Below are positions 24,051 through 36,598 of a DNA stretch of 64,000 bases, in pieces. The stretch lies in assembly GCA_003254885.1 (NCBI GenBank), contig QANT01002862.1, positions 186,001 through 250,000 on the forward strand, written 5' to 3'. The notes below the pieces were generated by a model. It had not been told where the DNA came from. It made no database searches and worked only from the letters and a program-made list of their open reading frames with translations. Position 1 is the stretch's first letter. The number at the start of each line of letters is the position of its first letter. This DNA is from Purshia tridentata (Eukaryota; Streptophyta; Magnoliopsida; Rosales; Rosaceae). The position numbers and the translations under genes are program-made.

Positions 24051-26629
24051 ATCATAAGCGAGAGACGTGAGTGTGGCAAAACAAAAGAATGAGCATGCGA
24101 CTAGGAAAGCTATCAAGCATAGACAGAGAAAAGAAAGGCGCGTGGATTGAGACGAATTAAGAACATGGGAGAGTATGTGCACCTTCACGTGATGGGTTGT
24201 CAGAGTTTCTTCCTTTTTTCCTTTTTCTTACTGAAAAAGTGTACTGCTTGTTGGTTTTGTCAGACGACGCAGAACTTGGGAGACTACAAATTTGATTTTT
24301 TATTTTTTTTGGTGATCGAAAAAGTTTCCTTAGAATTTTATTTATTTTATTTTCAAGCTTTTGTGTAGGCCCTGTAGGGAGTCTAGGGACACATAGAAAA
24401 CTTGCCTTTAATTTGAACCTTTCTGGCAGACTGGCTCCAACTTTATTTCGAACTAATGCACTTCGGATTTTATTTCTTTCTTTGTATTGTACAAAAACTT
24501 ATCAATTAGATGTGTATACTTCATCAATATTAAGTTAATAACGAAAGAAATAAAAATATTAATAACTTAATACATAAAAATTTTACTCGTAATTATATAA
24601 TTTATATCTTCAGTTGTACCCTTTTAAGAAATTTTTGTTGCCTTATTCTCATTAATGGGGTTATTTAATGGTTTGAAATTAAAGAAGCCAGGAGTTAAGA
24701 ACATGAATGACAAGGATCCAGTTACCAACTTACCAAGAAGTTACATATTAACACTCTTTCCTTTCTGTTCCATTTCTCTTCCAATTCTCTTACTTTAGCC
24801 ATACATATTTCAATGTTTCCATATTTTAAAAAAAGGTATTTGTGTTTTTATTTCATTGTTTTGTAATGGGTAAACTTTCTTTAACCTTGAGTCGTTGGTT
24901 GACCCACATGTAATGTCTCCCAAGGACCAAGGATGTCACACTCACACAACATCCTCATCTCAAAGCTTCGTGTGAAAATAGAAAGTAATCTATATCATTT
25001 GCAAATGATCCACGTCTTATTCAGAGTTATAGCAAGTATGGCTCTAAAGGCAAGTAGGAACCACAAGTGACACAGACAACCTTCCAAAGCAAAAGGTGAA
25101 ATTCTTATCCAAAGTGTATCGTACACTTGAATACTATTTTCTGGCCTCGAAATCTACAGATAAAAACAGTTTGAAAAACTTATACATCTTAATCTTCATG
25201 GGAAATATCTTCATTTTAATATATGCTTTCACCAAGCAGCTTTATATTCAAGGATATTTATCAAATCTGAGTTGAATGCATTGAATTTAAATCAGAATAA
25301 CTTGTAGACCTTTTCACAAATGTATAATGAAGGGATTCTAACTCCTAATTCCTAAATTCTTTTTTTAAAAGTAACAACATTTTCAACACCTAACCTAACC
25401 TAGTAACCCAAATGTCTGAAAGTATTTATTTATTTGGCCCAGTGAATGGTTGATTGACTTTTTAACATCAGTAATGCACTAAGTTGACCCCACATAGTTT
25501 ATAAGAATTTTGTATGTGATGTCCCACACTGTTCATGGCAAAACCCCAAAAGAAGTACAAAGAAAGTGAGGAATCTAACGCTTAATTAAGTTTAGTACTA
25601 GGACTTAGGAGGCGTTGGACAGTTGGACTACCTTGGTTGTTGGGAAAAAATTCTTTCCCAAGATCTGTTTGATGTTAATTTATGTAGATGCTAAGTTTCG
25701 ATAAAAAATTGAGGAAATATCAACTAAATTTTCCGTTTTGCCTTAGAAGATAACTCGAAATATCCAACTGAAAATTCATCAAAATTTCTATCAAAAAAAT
25801 TGAAAAATTTCACAAAAAATATATGGGAATGTATTTAAATTTTCATCATTGGAAAAAACGAAATTTAAGACCATGCTAGCAACACCAAGATAAAAAAGTT
25901 GCTTTCATAGTTTCATAAAAGACATCGACTTTCATGTTATGGAGGTAATAATAGGCATATGTTATATTTAAAGTCCTTGTCTTGGTTTTGGTGGGCAATT
26001 AAGTTTTGGCTTTGAGAGAACCAAGTAGCAATTAATTAAGGATTTTTCAATTTATCCAAAAAAAAAAAAAAGGCAGCTATTACTTATTAGATGTTTGAAA
26101 TATTCTGTATTATATTGAATTGAGATTAACACGTAGATGCCAGGTGATTATAAATGGCACATGGTGGCTTTGTCCTTCCAAAAGACCCCACGTTGATGGT
26201 GACCTGATACAACTCAGTGTGCATAAATATATGTCTAATAATGGCAATCAATGATAGGTGGACGATGGACCATGAAGCAACAGGCCATGGCTATTTATTT
26301 GATTATGACTGAACGGAGTTGCCCAGGTCCACCCTACCTAAACATAGGCCCACGGTAGGGCACATTAAATAGCAATGATCTATTTACCGCATTAATACCA
26401 CTTCCAAGTTTTCCATCATAGGATTCAGATCTCATAGTGGAAGAGATCCAGGGCATGTTGTTTCTTCTACCTCTGACAATTCAATTCTCACAACATGGAG
26501 AAGGAGTCCTTGGTATACTCAAATTAAAAGAGGTGGTGGAGCATTTCAATACAAATTCAATTTACAGTAAAGATAGAGAGAAGTCAGAAACTAGATGGGT
26601 TATGTTTATGTGTTTTACAATGCATTTTG
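24051..26629. other. Intergenic, no gene seen
   Basis: Promoter side of the EFR3-like gene and AT-rich DNA up to the 3' end of the RPAP3-like gene. It contains many A/T-rich runs and no protein-like frame. An A-tract lies near 26,056-26,070. Confidence 0.55.
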
Positions 26630-29600
26630 TCAACGCTTGAGGCAGTACTTCGTACGCAGGTTATCAAGCTTCTCCGCATACTCGATAGGAGTTGCATCAT
26701 TATAGAACACTTCATCCCATAGCTTAACATGATCTGTTACAAGGTTATTGAGTTAGTATAAGGATTTATGTGATGTACTCTTAATATATGCAAATAATGG
26801 AAAAATATGGATCCTGAAACCCATTAAGATAAGCAGGAAACTACGACACTAACAAATCAAAAGATAATGCCATGTGATGGGAACATGCTTAAAGACTTTT
26901 CTGGTTTCTTTGATCCCCACATTCTTTATCTGCAGTGTGAACATTACCAACATTACCAGGCACTATGGGCAACTCATTTATAGCATATCATATGCAAAAT
27001 AAGATATCAAAGCACATAGAATCTATTCCAAGTCTCCATTTAAAAGTCCAAATCATTGCAACAGAAAGCTAAACTGCATTGACATAGGCCTGCTCTATTA
27101 ATAAGAATCATTTAGAAATAAGGTTACTCCTCTAAGCTTCATAACATCTCAAGGGATTTAAATAGCAAGCATGCATACCAGCCTTGTCTGTGGATGAAAG
27201 ACACATGATGAGTGTGTCAAATCTTGGAACCTTAGTTAAGTTCTCCAAAAAATTGATGGCCAAATCCATTTCTTCCCTGCCAAAGAAATAAATCGAAGGT
27301 ACCCATAAGCATTTCATCAAGCTCAAGAAGAAAAACATATATATCAGACATACATACATATTACTTACACAAAAAAGGTTGCCACACACTTGATAATGTC
27401 AACTAGGATGGGAACAGTCAAGGAATTTTTGAATATCTGCGGCAACGTACTAGGAGATATAGCCTAAATGATAAAAACCACATCAGAAATGAGAAGCACA
27501 TAAATAGAAATTAAGCATGATTTATGATTTTATGAATCTTTCTCCTTTATGCACATGTGAACATTGGAACAAATGGGGAACCACTTGGATGGCCCTTAGC
27601 ATGAAGAAGACAGAAAATCGGTTTGACAATATGATCGCTGGTATGCTTTTGGAAACCATCCAAAAGGGACACACCCATGGTCACCAACTAATGGTTGAAC
27701 AAGATGAACACATGAATCTTGCATCTTGGGAGTCAATATTATGATACTAAACCACAACAATACTTTTGCAGACCTTCAACATTCTAGCCTGTAGAGCATT
27801 ATCTCCAGAAAGTCGTCGCCAAGAAACCTCAAATTGATACGCCGAATTTGGTGGCGTGATTTTTTCTGCAGCTACAACCATGGCTCGGGAAGCAGCTCGA
27901 GAAGCAAGCTCTTGTACTGATGCCTTCACTTCTTGCTTCCTATTTGTGTTATTTCTCTACAAATAATTGTAAAACAGACTAATGGGTCAAGAGACTAAAA
28001 GGCATAAAGATGCTGAAGCAAGGAAATGTCTAAATAAAAATAAGAAGATAATGCCATATAGACCAAGTCGCATAGAATAAGAACCATAAAAGAAACGCAA
28101 TTGAGTACAACTTCATAAACAAGTCTATCTTAATTATTCACCTGTTTCTAAGAGGAAAAAGAAAACTCAATTACAGCAAACAGAAACAAGTCAAAAGGGC
28201 AACAAAACACTTATTTTCAATACCTTAGTGTGATCTTGAACTGCACTCATTTCCGTCGTTTGAGTACTACTTGAGACAGGCTGGATGCTATGTCCATTCA
28301 CTTTGGTATCCAACTTTCCCACTTTTTGCATTTCTTGTACAGAATTTTTCAGTGCTCCAGATGCCTTCTGAAGAATTTTCTGGGAATAAACAATTCAATA
28401 ATAAAATAAAAGGGCTTGTGGATATGCATGATAATAAATTGTCAAAAGAATCAAAATCAACTCATCTTGCTTAAATTTATGTTTGGCTCATTAACAAACC
28501 AAACACAAAAGTCACACTCAAGCCTGAATCAATTCTGCAAAGACCTCAAACAAGAACTGAACACCAACCCAAATGACCTCATTCTCTCTCCCCTCTGTTA
28601 GCATGCATACAGTTGAAAGTTTTCATATTCAGAAAGGTAGGGTCTTCTACAGATTAAGACAATTTCTATTGGTGAATCAACATCACTGAAGTAGGCTTGA
28701 AGAAAGTTTCAAGAAAAAAGTTAGAATCAGCTATTTCAGATATGAGTGTAAATTTGCTTACTTTCTCGTACAAAGATTTGGCCTCAGCATATTGTTTCTT
28801 GATTTCTTGGTTGTGAGGCTCCAGCCTCAGGGCGAACTCAGCATCTGCAGTTGGCTATATTCATTACATCAGACGGATCAAAATGACAATATATCAGAAA
28901 AGAAACCGTACATAATAAAATCAGGAAACAAGTCATAGTTTGGTTTTTAACATACCCTCAATGGATTCTTTAAGTTTTGCAAGTTCTTTTCTAGCTGTTG
29001 CACGTCGTGAGTATGCTTTTATATAACGATCATCCAAATTCAAGGCCTCCGTACAGTCATCCTCGGCTTCCTGGAATCTGATGAACAAAATGAAGAAATA
29101 TATATGCTTGAGATAATTAGTTAAAATGTACCTTGTAAGAGCTTAGACCAGCACATAGCTAGTCCGCACACCTTGTTTTACTTTTAAAAACTAAAACACC
29201 ATCACAGAAATATGAAAACTATTAAAACTTTCTGAAATTCAAAAGTTCAAACTTTCATTTAAAAAAGTGCACAAATAGATATGGTTATACATACAAACAA
29301 AATAAAAATAAAAATTCATACAGTTTATGCAAACATTCACTCAGTAAACAAAACAGATGGTGTGGGATAACACTTGCCTTTTGATTTTGATATATGCCAT
29401 AGCCCTATTTGCATAAGCAACTGCAGTTGGGGACAAAGCAATGCTTCTTGAATAGCAGTCAATCGCTTCCCTAAACTTCTTCTGCTTAAAATACTCATTT
29501 CCCTATAAGTTAACAGATAATAGCACAATAAGCACCAAGATTGACCCAGTTGTTATGAGACAACCTTAATCGTTGAATTATAACTACAGCATAACACCAT

Positions 29601-30409
29601 CAACTCCTACCAAATCTTTCTCTGAAGCAGCATTGGGAAGAGTATCCTCGGAAGTGAAACTACTTGATATTTTATTGATTGAATCATAATTCCGTGAGTA
29701 GTCATAATGCCCCGAACTAGTTCCAGAATCTCTAGTTTTCTGAAATGACAAAAGAATTAGAAATTGCCAACGAAAAATATAGTGAAGAGAACATAACCAA
29801 CATTTAACTCATATAAACAACGCAACCATCAACTGAGTATAACCAAAATTCACCAGGCAACAATAACTTATCACGAGTCATAATTGTATAAAGAAATGAG
29901 CACACAAAAACATTAAATTAAGTCGGGTTGATAAAAAATCACCAGCTTTTCCACGTGTGAATCTTGTGGTCTCATTTTTTTGTCCTTGTCCTTAAGGGAA
30001 AGCTCCCAGTCCTGCAAGTCACTCAAAAACCCCTGGAAATCCTGGAAACAGAGGACGAACAGAAAAAATACCAAAACGCAGTAGACTACAATTATTAACT
30101 AAAACCTAATAGCATATTCATAATTATAAGCAAGAACAGAAAACAAAAACAAAAAACAACATCTAAGCTCTTAAACTGAAACTTAACTTTTCATGTACAT
30201 ATAAAGACATTACCCCAATCACATATCTAAGACAAATAAAATAATATTTAAGAGTGGCAGCAAGTTTTCAGTTTCAGCTCGCTCAACTTTCGCAGCTCCC
30301 AAACATATTCTTAAATCTTAAGAAAAATAAAAATACTAATTGGAAAACTAATAGTAAAAGTGGATACCAGAGCTTGATCGCGACCGTGCTTGCTTGGAGC
30401 CCTAGCCAT
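26630..30409 (-). CDS. RPAP3-like TPR co-chaperone
   Basis: Related to RNA polymerase II-associated protein 3, a subunit of the R2TP/HSP90 machinery that assembles large complexes such as RNA polymerases. Eleven exons: 30409-30368, 30041-29943, 29739-29611, 29502-29378, 29077-28956, 28844-28762, 28379-28224, 27956-27774, 27463-27369, 27276-27179 and 26733-26630. They total 1236 nt (411 residues), all in phase. The N-terminal segment has a DLQDWE motif near residue 22. TPR repeats occupy about 87-200 (EKDLGNEYFKQKKFREAIDCY, YANRAMAYIKIKRFQEAEDDC, AYSRRATARKELAK). A basic linker follows, and the RPAP3 C-terminal domain starts near 287 (NSAYQFEVSWRRL) and includes FDTLIMCLSSTDK. Intron 4 has a GC donor (AAG|GCAAGT). 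A short protein relative to animal RPAP3, but normal for plants. Confidence 0.92.
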
Positions 30410-31277
30410 GGCCTCGAGAGTTAAATGAGCGCGCGTACCAGATGTTTCTGGAAGTGAGAAAGCGAGAGGGACTGCGAGGGATTTTTCAATTCAATTTGTC
30501 ACTATTTTTCAATTTATTTTTATCTCAGTTTTATAACTTTTCATGAATGAGTTAAATTATAAAAATTTTCTCCAGATTATCAAAATTTTAGTTCAAATTT
30601 TCAACGAAACCGAAATTTTTTTAAAAATTTTATATTTTTGGACTATCAAAATTTAATTCATTGACTACCGTATATGAATTTCTAGACAATAAGAATTGTC
30701 TGCGGTAGCCTTTGTGTTTGATAACGTTCGCGCCGAAAATGGGCGGTTTGTTGCGGGCCGAAACAAAAATGATTTGTTTCCTAATTACTATGCCATATTT
30801 TTTCTTTGGCCAAGAAATTTCTGATAATGAATTGTCAAGATAATAATGAATGCCTCTAATATTATTATTTCTCAATATTTCTCACTAGAGTTCATATTGT
30901 GTCAATATGCACGAAGAATCGAGAGCCACATGTTTATAATTTGCCTCGTTAGAATCTCAGGGCCAGCCCTGTATTTGTAATTTTGTATGTATCTAGATTT
31001 TCTTATGATCAGCCATGCAAGGAGAACTTGTATATATATATATAAGAAAATTACCCAAGAGCTATGTACATGCTTTGTGGTGGTGTTGGACAGCCAAACT
31101 GAGACGGAAGCTTCCAACGTTCTAAGAAGAACTCAGTTCTATATATGAGTTGTATATACAAACATTATACAGTACATGTACAGAATTAGAGAAGATATGA
31201 AGTGCGGGAGTATCGACAGTGTCCTGAGACTGCAAGCCAGTTTCACCAAATTAACAGGCTGAGAGAGGCAGCATCTT
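30410..31277. other. Intergenic between RPAP3-like and INO80B-like genes
   Basis: Holds the promoter of the RPAP3-like gene and the 3' flank of the INO80B-like gene. No additional gene recognised. An A/T-rich, AAAATTT-rich block spans about 30,480-30,660. Confidence 0.55.
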
Positions 31278-34135
31278 TTAATGTATTGCCTTGTAGCACT
31301 GGAGACTGCACAGAGGAAGCTTTGATTGAGAGTCCCGGTACTTGTATGGGTTCGTACAATACGGCCCAGCGCACTTCTCACGGGGAGGAGGGTAACTGAA
31401 ATTCACATACATACAAGAAATAAATAAGTACTAATTAGCAGGTTAACTTTCATGGATTAGATGTAGAGGTGCAAAGAAAGGACGTAAAATTCATCTGCAG
31501 CTTAGAGAGATATGATTGAAAGCAAATTTTGAGACAATATGATCTCAAAGAGTTACTATTATGACAAATAAAAAGTGTAAATCAGAAGTCTAATTTGATA
31601 AGAAGCTGCTTATTATTCAAAATTTGAGAAGTACTTGAAGCTCAAATAGCTTTAAAAGGCCTCTAACAATGATGGAGGCTGTTATAAAGTGCTGCTATTC
31701 AAGATCTAAGAGAAGCATCAATATTTAAGCAAGCTATATAAACTGTGTATAGATTTGGAATAAAACTTACATTACTATTAAAAATACCTAGAACTTCCAA
31801 ATGCTACTATACCTGCAAGGCTTCGAGTCAAATATAGTTGGCAAACCCATTTCAGTGGGGAAGGTTACAACCGATCCTGATGGACCCATCACCCATCGAA
31901 CAGAATCTGATGGAAGTACCATAGCATTTGCAGCCCTCTCCTGCAAAGACAAAAATGTAAAGTAATTAAAATGAATGCTCTATAGCATGATATATAGACA
32001 AAGAATGTTATTATGCACCATCTGCTACCTGTGCCAGATCTTCTTGTCGTTTCTTTATCTTATCTTCCCGCTTCTTCCTACTGGAATCTTGGCCCAGAAT
32101 TTTTCTGATTGCCTCAGCCTAAGATTCAGCCAAATTTTCAAATTAAAAAAGACAAATAAATTCCTTCCAACTCATATGCATATCATAGGGAAAACAGAAT
32201 AAAACTAACAAAAAGACAAGCCAAACCTCAGATTCTCTAGCTGCCTTCTCCACTTGCATCCTACGCCTCTGAGCAGCCTCAGCTCTCTTCAGTTGCTGCT
32301 CCACTGCACAAAGTTTATCTTTTTGCTCTACCAAAAAACAACAAATACTGTCATGAGAGATTTCAGACTGTATTTAGCAGGACTTAATTTTAATAAAAGC
32401 ATTTATCACTGACTTCTTGGTGGAGCAGGGGGCAACCCGTTGGGGAACTCAATTAGACTTGCACCCACACTGGAAGAGACATCTTTGCCAGTTTGAAGAG
32501 CCCTTTGACGAGTAGTGACTGTCATCTCCTTCTTATTATCTGAGGATGATTCAACAAACTCCTTTCTCGATTTCTTCCTTTTAGTATTGGGCTCATCATC
32601 AGTATCATATTCTTCATCTTCTACATAATCAGTATCATCAGATACTCTTCCTGATCTTGACTTCTTACCCTCCTTGCCTGATCTTGAAGTGTCATAATCT
32701 CCCAAAACTACACTGTACTGGCCAACACCACTTCCCTTCAACACCCTAGAAATCTTCTTTTCTTTCCTGTTTTCTCTTTCCTCATCCTCCTCATATTCCA
32801 AACTGTTAACTGAGGTAATCTTAGATGTTTTGAGTTTTTCAAGGTATCGAACTTCCATGTCGTCATCATCTCCATCTTCAATTGCTCCATCCAGAAAGCG
32901 TCTCTTTGGAACCCGTTTGCTCTTGCGAACAGGTTCTTCAGGCATCCTACCCCTAGAAGAATCGGCCTTCCCAACATCAAAGGCACTTTTAGATAAATCC
33001 TTCAAGGGGACCCCTCGTAACCCACTTCCTTTATCCGAACTGAAGGAATCATCATCTGAATTTTCCTGCAACAGAGATATAGTTAGATATGGTCTAGAGG
33101 CACAATAAAATGTCTCCTTAATCTATTTGACCTAACAATTAAAGTAAACACCTTTCATGTAAAACTGGGAAAACTAGGAAACCAAAGGTCTGAAGGAATG
33201 TGATTTAAAGAGCTAAAAGAAGCAACCAAAAAACAAAGTTTCCATGCAAATAGAAACAAAATGAGAATTTGCAATCGGAAATCTAATAGAATGTGAAAAT
33301 TGAAATTATGAATTTTTTCCATCATTAATTGCCATAAGCATTTTCTGTAAATGCAGTTTATATTATATGCTACTCAATTCCATTTGTCCACTTGCCGTAT
33401 GGTGGATGTTGCAATACCATGGAAATCGTCAAGATTTGTTACAGACAATGGATGTCAAATTTAGAAAATCTTGAAGAATATGTCAATGGCCCTTTAAACC
33501 TGAAGAATCAACTTTTGCCGTGGTCGAGGGGCATCTGAAATGTGAGAAGATTTTATAGAAGACAACCCAACAGCAGATGCACCATCAGATGTAGACTTAG
33601 GTTGAATTGTGCGTGTAACACCACCAACTTTAAGCTTAACCTTTTTCACTTTATTCTCATTCTCTAAGCCATCTGAAACAACTCTGAAAGGCCCAATCTC
33701 ACTTGTGCCTTTCCAATTAGAAGGGGCAAGGACACCCTTGCTGGACCTTTTTGAATCAATCCCGCTATGCCTATGCTCGTTACTGCCTTGAAAACACCCA
33801 TTATTGGAAGCTTCATCAGATTCACCAGATCCTCCTCCCTCACGTTTAATTATAGTCTGCACAGAATCAGTTTCAATAATGTTACTAAATGAAGCCCTTG
33901 GGCTGCATAGGTTCAGATTGATTTCTCTATTTCGAGTAACTGAACCATAATCATTATATTGGTCACTTGACAATTTTCTTACATCATCTGAAAGAGGCGT
34001 TGATGACAAGGGTGAGATATCATTATAATCCAAAGGCAGTTGTGAGTCGTTCCGAGGACGACGAGCTGTATTACTCCTTTTCTTCCTCACAGCACTGGTA
34101 ACGTCACTGAATCCCAAACCTTCAAAACCCTCCAT
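31278..34135 (-). CDS. INO80 complex subunit B-like protein (PAPA-1 / zf-HIT), frame broken in exon 4
   Basis: Relative of IES2/INO80B, a nuclear subunit of the INO80 chromatin remodeller. Six exons: 34135-33500, 33065-32414, 32327-32227, 32119-32029, 31940-31813 and 31395-31278. The start MEGFEGLGF suits the family; no in-frame ATG lies upstream before the likely leader intron. Residues 1-430 are charged and disordered with nuclear-type basic runs (KSKRVPKRR, KRKKSRK). Then come the PAPA-1 region (QQLKRAEAAQRRRMQVEKAA and DSSRKKREDKIKKRQEDLAQ) and a C-terminal zf-HIT-like Cys cluster (KCAGPYCTNPYKYRD, LCSLQCYK). Exon 4 is 91 nt instead of the 90 needed: six T on the plus strand at 32100-32105 give AGA-AAA-AAT where the family frame needs AAA-ATT. 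The frame ends CYKAIH-TAA, yet KMLPLSAC-TAA follows in frame. Intended length is about 574 residues. It is either a decaying gene or a sequence error. Confidence 0.85.
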
Positions 34136-35117
34136 CGAGGTCACAGGGATGAAGCAGAATCCTAGTGCGGCCTTTAGTTTCCCATAAATGGAGTTGAGTA
34201 AGTCATGAGCAACAAATAATCAGTGATTTTGAAGGTCATACACATCATAAGTTCATAACAACCATCATCATTATCCTTGCCTTTCCTCCATCATATGAGG
34301 TTGGCCACACAGCATAACAACGGACAGTAAAACATATTCAATTGACATCAAAAATCTAAGAATCCAATACATGCATATAATGTAACAGAAACAAGATAAT
34401 AAAAAGTAGTAATAGAAAATTGGAACATTATCAATATACAGAAGCCGTTCTTTATGTTGTGACAATTAGTTTTCAACCAAACAGAACTAACTGAAAACAG
34501 TTTATCCTCCATTTGCTAGCTTAGAACACAAATAAATGTTATTAGCTTCCAGAACTGAAAAGTCTGCCTCAGACAAGCTGAATGGTTGCAGACTCATTTG
34601 AGTTGACAAGTTATTTTGTTCTCAATATTTCATCTTCATTCATATAAGGATTTGGAAAAATATAGCACAAACAGAAAACCATGACCACAATTCATGACAA
34701 AAGAAACATAATATAATAATTTAACTGGAAAAATAACCATAGTAATGTTCAATCAAGATAGATTTGATGGTTTTTAGGAACCCAGCGGGGGACCAATATT
34801 AAATAAAACTAAGCAACACAAACAAAATTTTCCAAAATTCACAAATGGAATAAATTATAAATACATAGAACTTTATTGAACTCAACCATCAAAGTTCAGA
34901 GAAAAGCCATACAAAAACACCAATTATTGCATCAGAAAATATAAGAAACATCATGCACTAGACCCTTACAAACAAAAGCCAACCAAAATTATCGAAACCT
35001 AACATCCATAACATGAGAAATGCAGTAATTGAGTCAAAATTGAAATTCCCACATAATAAAACCACAAACAAAATCAGCAAAAAACTGAACACAAGGACCA
35101 CATCGAAAGATTTTACC
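34136..35117 (-). other. Probable leader intron of the INO80B-like gene
   Basis: A strong minus-strand donor (CCAAAAAG|GTAAAATC) lies at 35117/35116. Possible acceptors sit near 34160-34175 (CTAAAG, CACTAG), just upstream of the ATG. The sequence between is AT-rich and non-coding, consistent with a ~950 bp intron in the 5' leader. The exact acceptor is uncertain. Confidence 0.55.
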
Positions 35118-35976
35118 TTTTTGGACAGGAAACGAAAATCCTCAGAAGAACATTAGATTATCACCGACAAGATGGCCATGACCACGTTAGACTTAAAGCA
35201 TACGAACTGGGTTTCCTTGAATAGGTGTTGTAATGTGATTGGAGCATGAGACCAATAGTTTTCACCATTGTTGACCACTGAATAGTGCTGTGGTTTGGGT
35301 TATGAGTACTTATTACCATCTTGTACATTATCCTAGTCTTGTTGTCGAGCTCTCCCAATCACTCTCACAGTCACAGCAGTCAAGTTTTGGTTGGGCTGGA
35401 GCTGGGTGGACTTGGATCAGGGAGTGCGAAGGTTAGTAAATAACGCACCATGGTTAACTTGGGCTTTACATTCCCCATTGGACTTATGCTGTGGGAAACG
35501 TAGAAATTCTTTTTTGTGAGACAAAATAAGAGAGAGTTTTCATTTAATTTATTTTGGAGAGAAGAGAACAGAAATCATATCAAGTATATTATCCCATACT
35601 TGAGATAAACATTAAAAAAAAATTTTGATGCTCAAAAAATATTATGTGTTGATCAGTGAAACTCATTCCAGTCATTCTCACTAACAAATTAATGATCTCT
35701 GCTGTTAATCAGTGAATTTATTTTTCAATATTCGTATTTATTGTGTTAAATATTTGTATATTTGATATTTAACATTAATACATATACTACCATTCGCACT
35801 TTTAGTATTCAACGTTTATATTTATATAGTCGTGATATTGAAATTCATACATCTCTGGAGATGAGAGATGAAAAAGGCCTAGAGATGAAAGATGAAAGAT
35901 GAAAAAGGTAAAACACGTGGTTGGCAATCGCATCACATGTTAAAATTTACCCACAATCTGACACACAATAACAACG

Positions 35977-36009
<33 letters not shown>

Positions 36010-36598
36010 GGACCCTGGGTGCGTGTGACGTGGAAGACAGATCAGACGGTTGACAGCGACGCTGAGACCTTCTTTCCATAAACGAGCGTAGCGCGCGATG
36101 CACGGGTGCTTTTTTCTCAGCGCCACGTTGTCAACTCAACTGTCATTTCAATTTTAAGATTTTCTTTTCTAATCTATTTCCTTTATTAATTTCCTTTTTT
36201 TGAAAGTATTTGTAGCATACCAAGTTACCTACCAATTCCAAAAGGAAATTGCACTATTTAAAAATAAAGTGCATGGAAATAAAGCTTTGAAGAATTTAGC
36301 ATATATTAATATTGGTAGCATACTCATAGTTCTAAGTTACTAAGAGAAAGAAACTCATAATGTTACAATGACTACAGACAACACACCCAGCCGATCATCA
36401 TTTGGTACAAAAATATTAACTAATAGAGTAATTAATGACCAACTAATATATACCTACCTCCTCCACAAGCCTGAATAATATTCATAGCACTAGTATTATT
36501 ATTATTGTTATTATTAGTTTAAGGTAACTATAGAATACAAAATTTTAAAAGAGGTGCAACGACCAAGTTACCATCCAAGTAATGCCTAAATGGTGCCT
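35118..36598. other. Promoter region of the INO80B-like gene and intergenic DNA
   Basis: No gene recognised. It contains a tetranucleotide microsatellite at 35,977-36,009 and a GC-richer block (about 36,010-36,130) with CGTAGCGCGCGATGCACGGG. Confidence 0.55.
35977..36009. repeat. (ATCA)8 microsatellite
   Basis: Eight uninterrupted ATCA units in intergenic DNA; likely length-polymorphic. Confidence 0.95.

Noticed and set aside
26437-26640. Plus-strand open frame overlapping the 3' end of the RPAP3-like gene
   Set aside because: It shadows the last exon on the opposite strand and lacks protein-like features.
30480-30680. A/T-rich block similar in texture to 25,660-25,860
   Set aside because: Similarity appears to be low-complexity AATTTT composition rather than a defined repeat.
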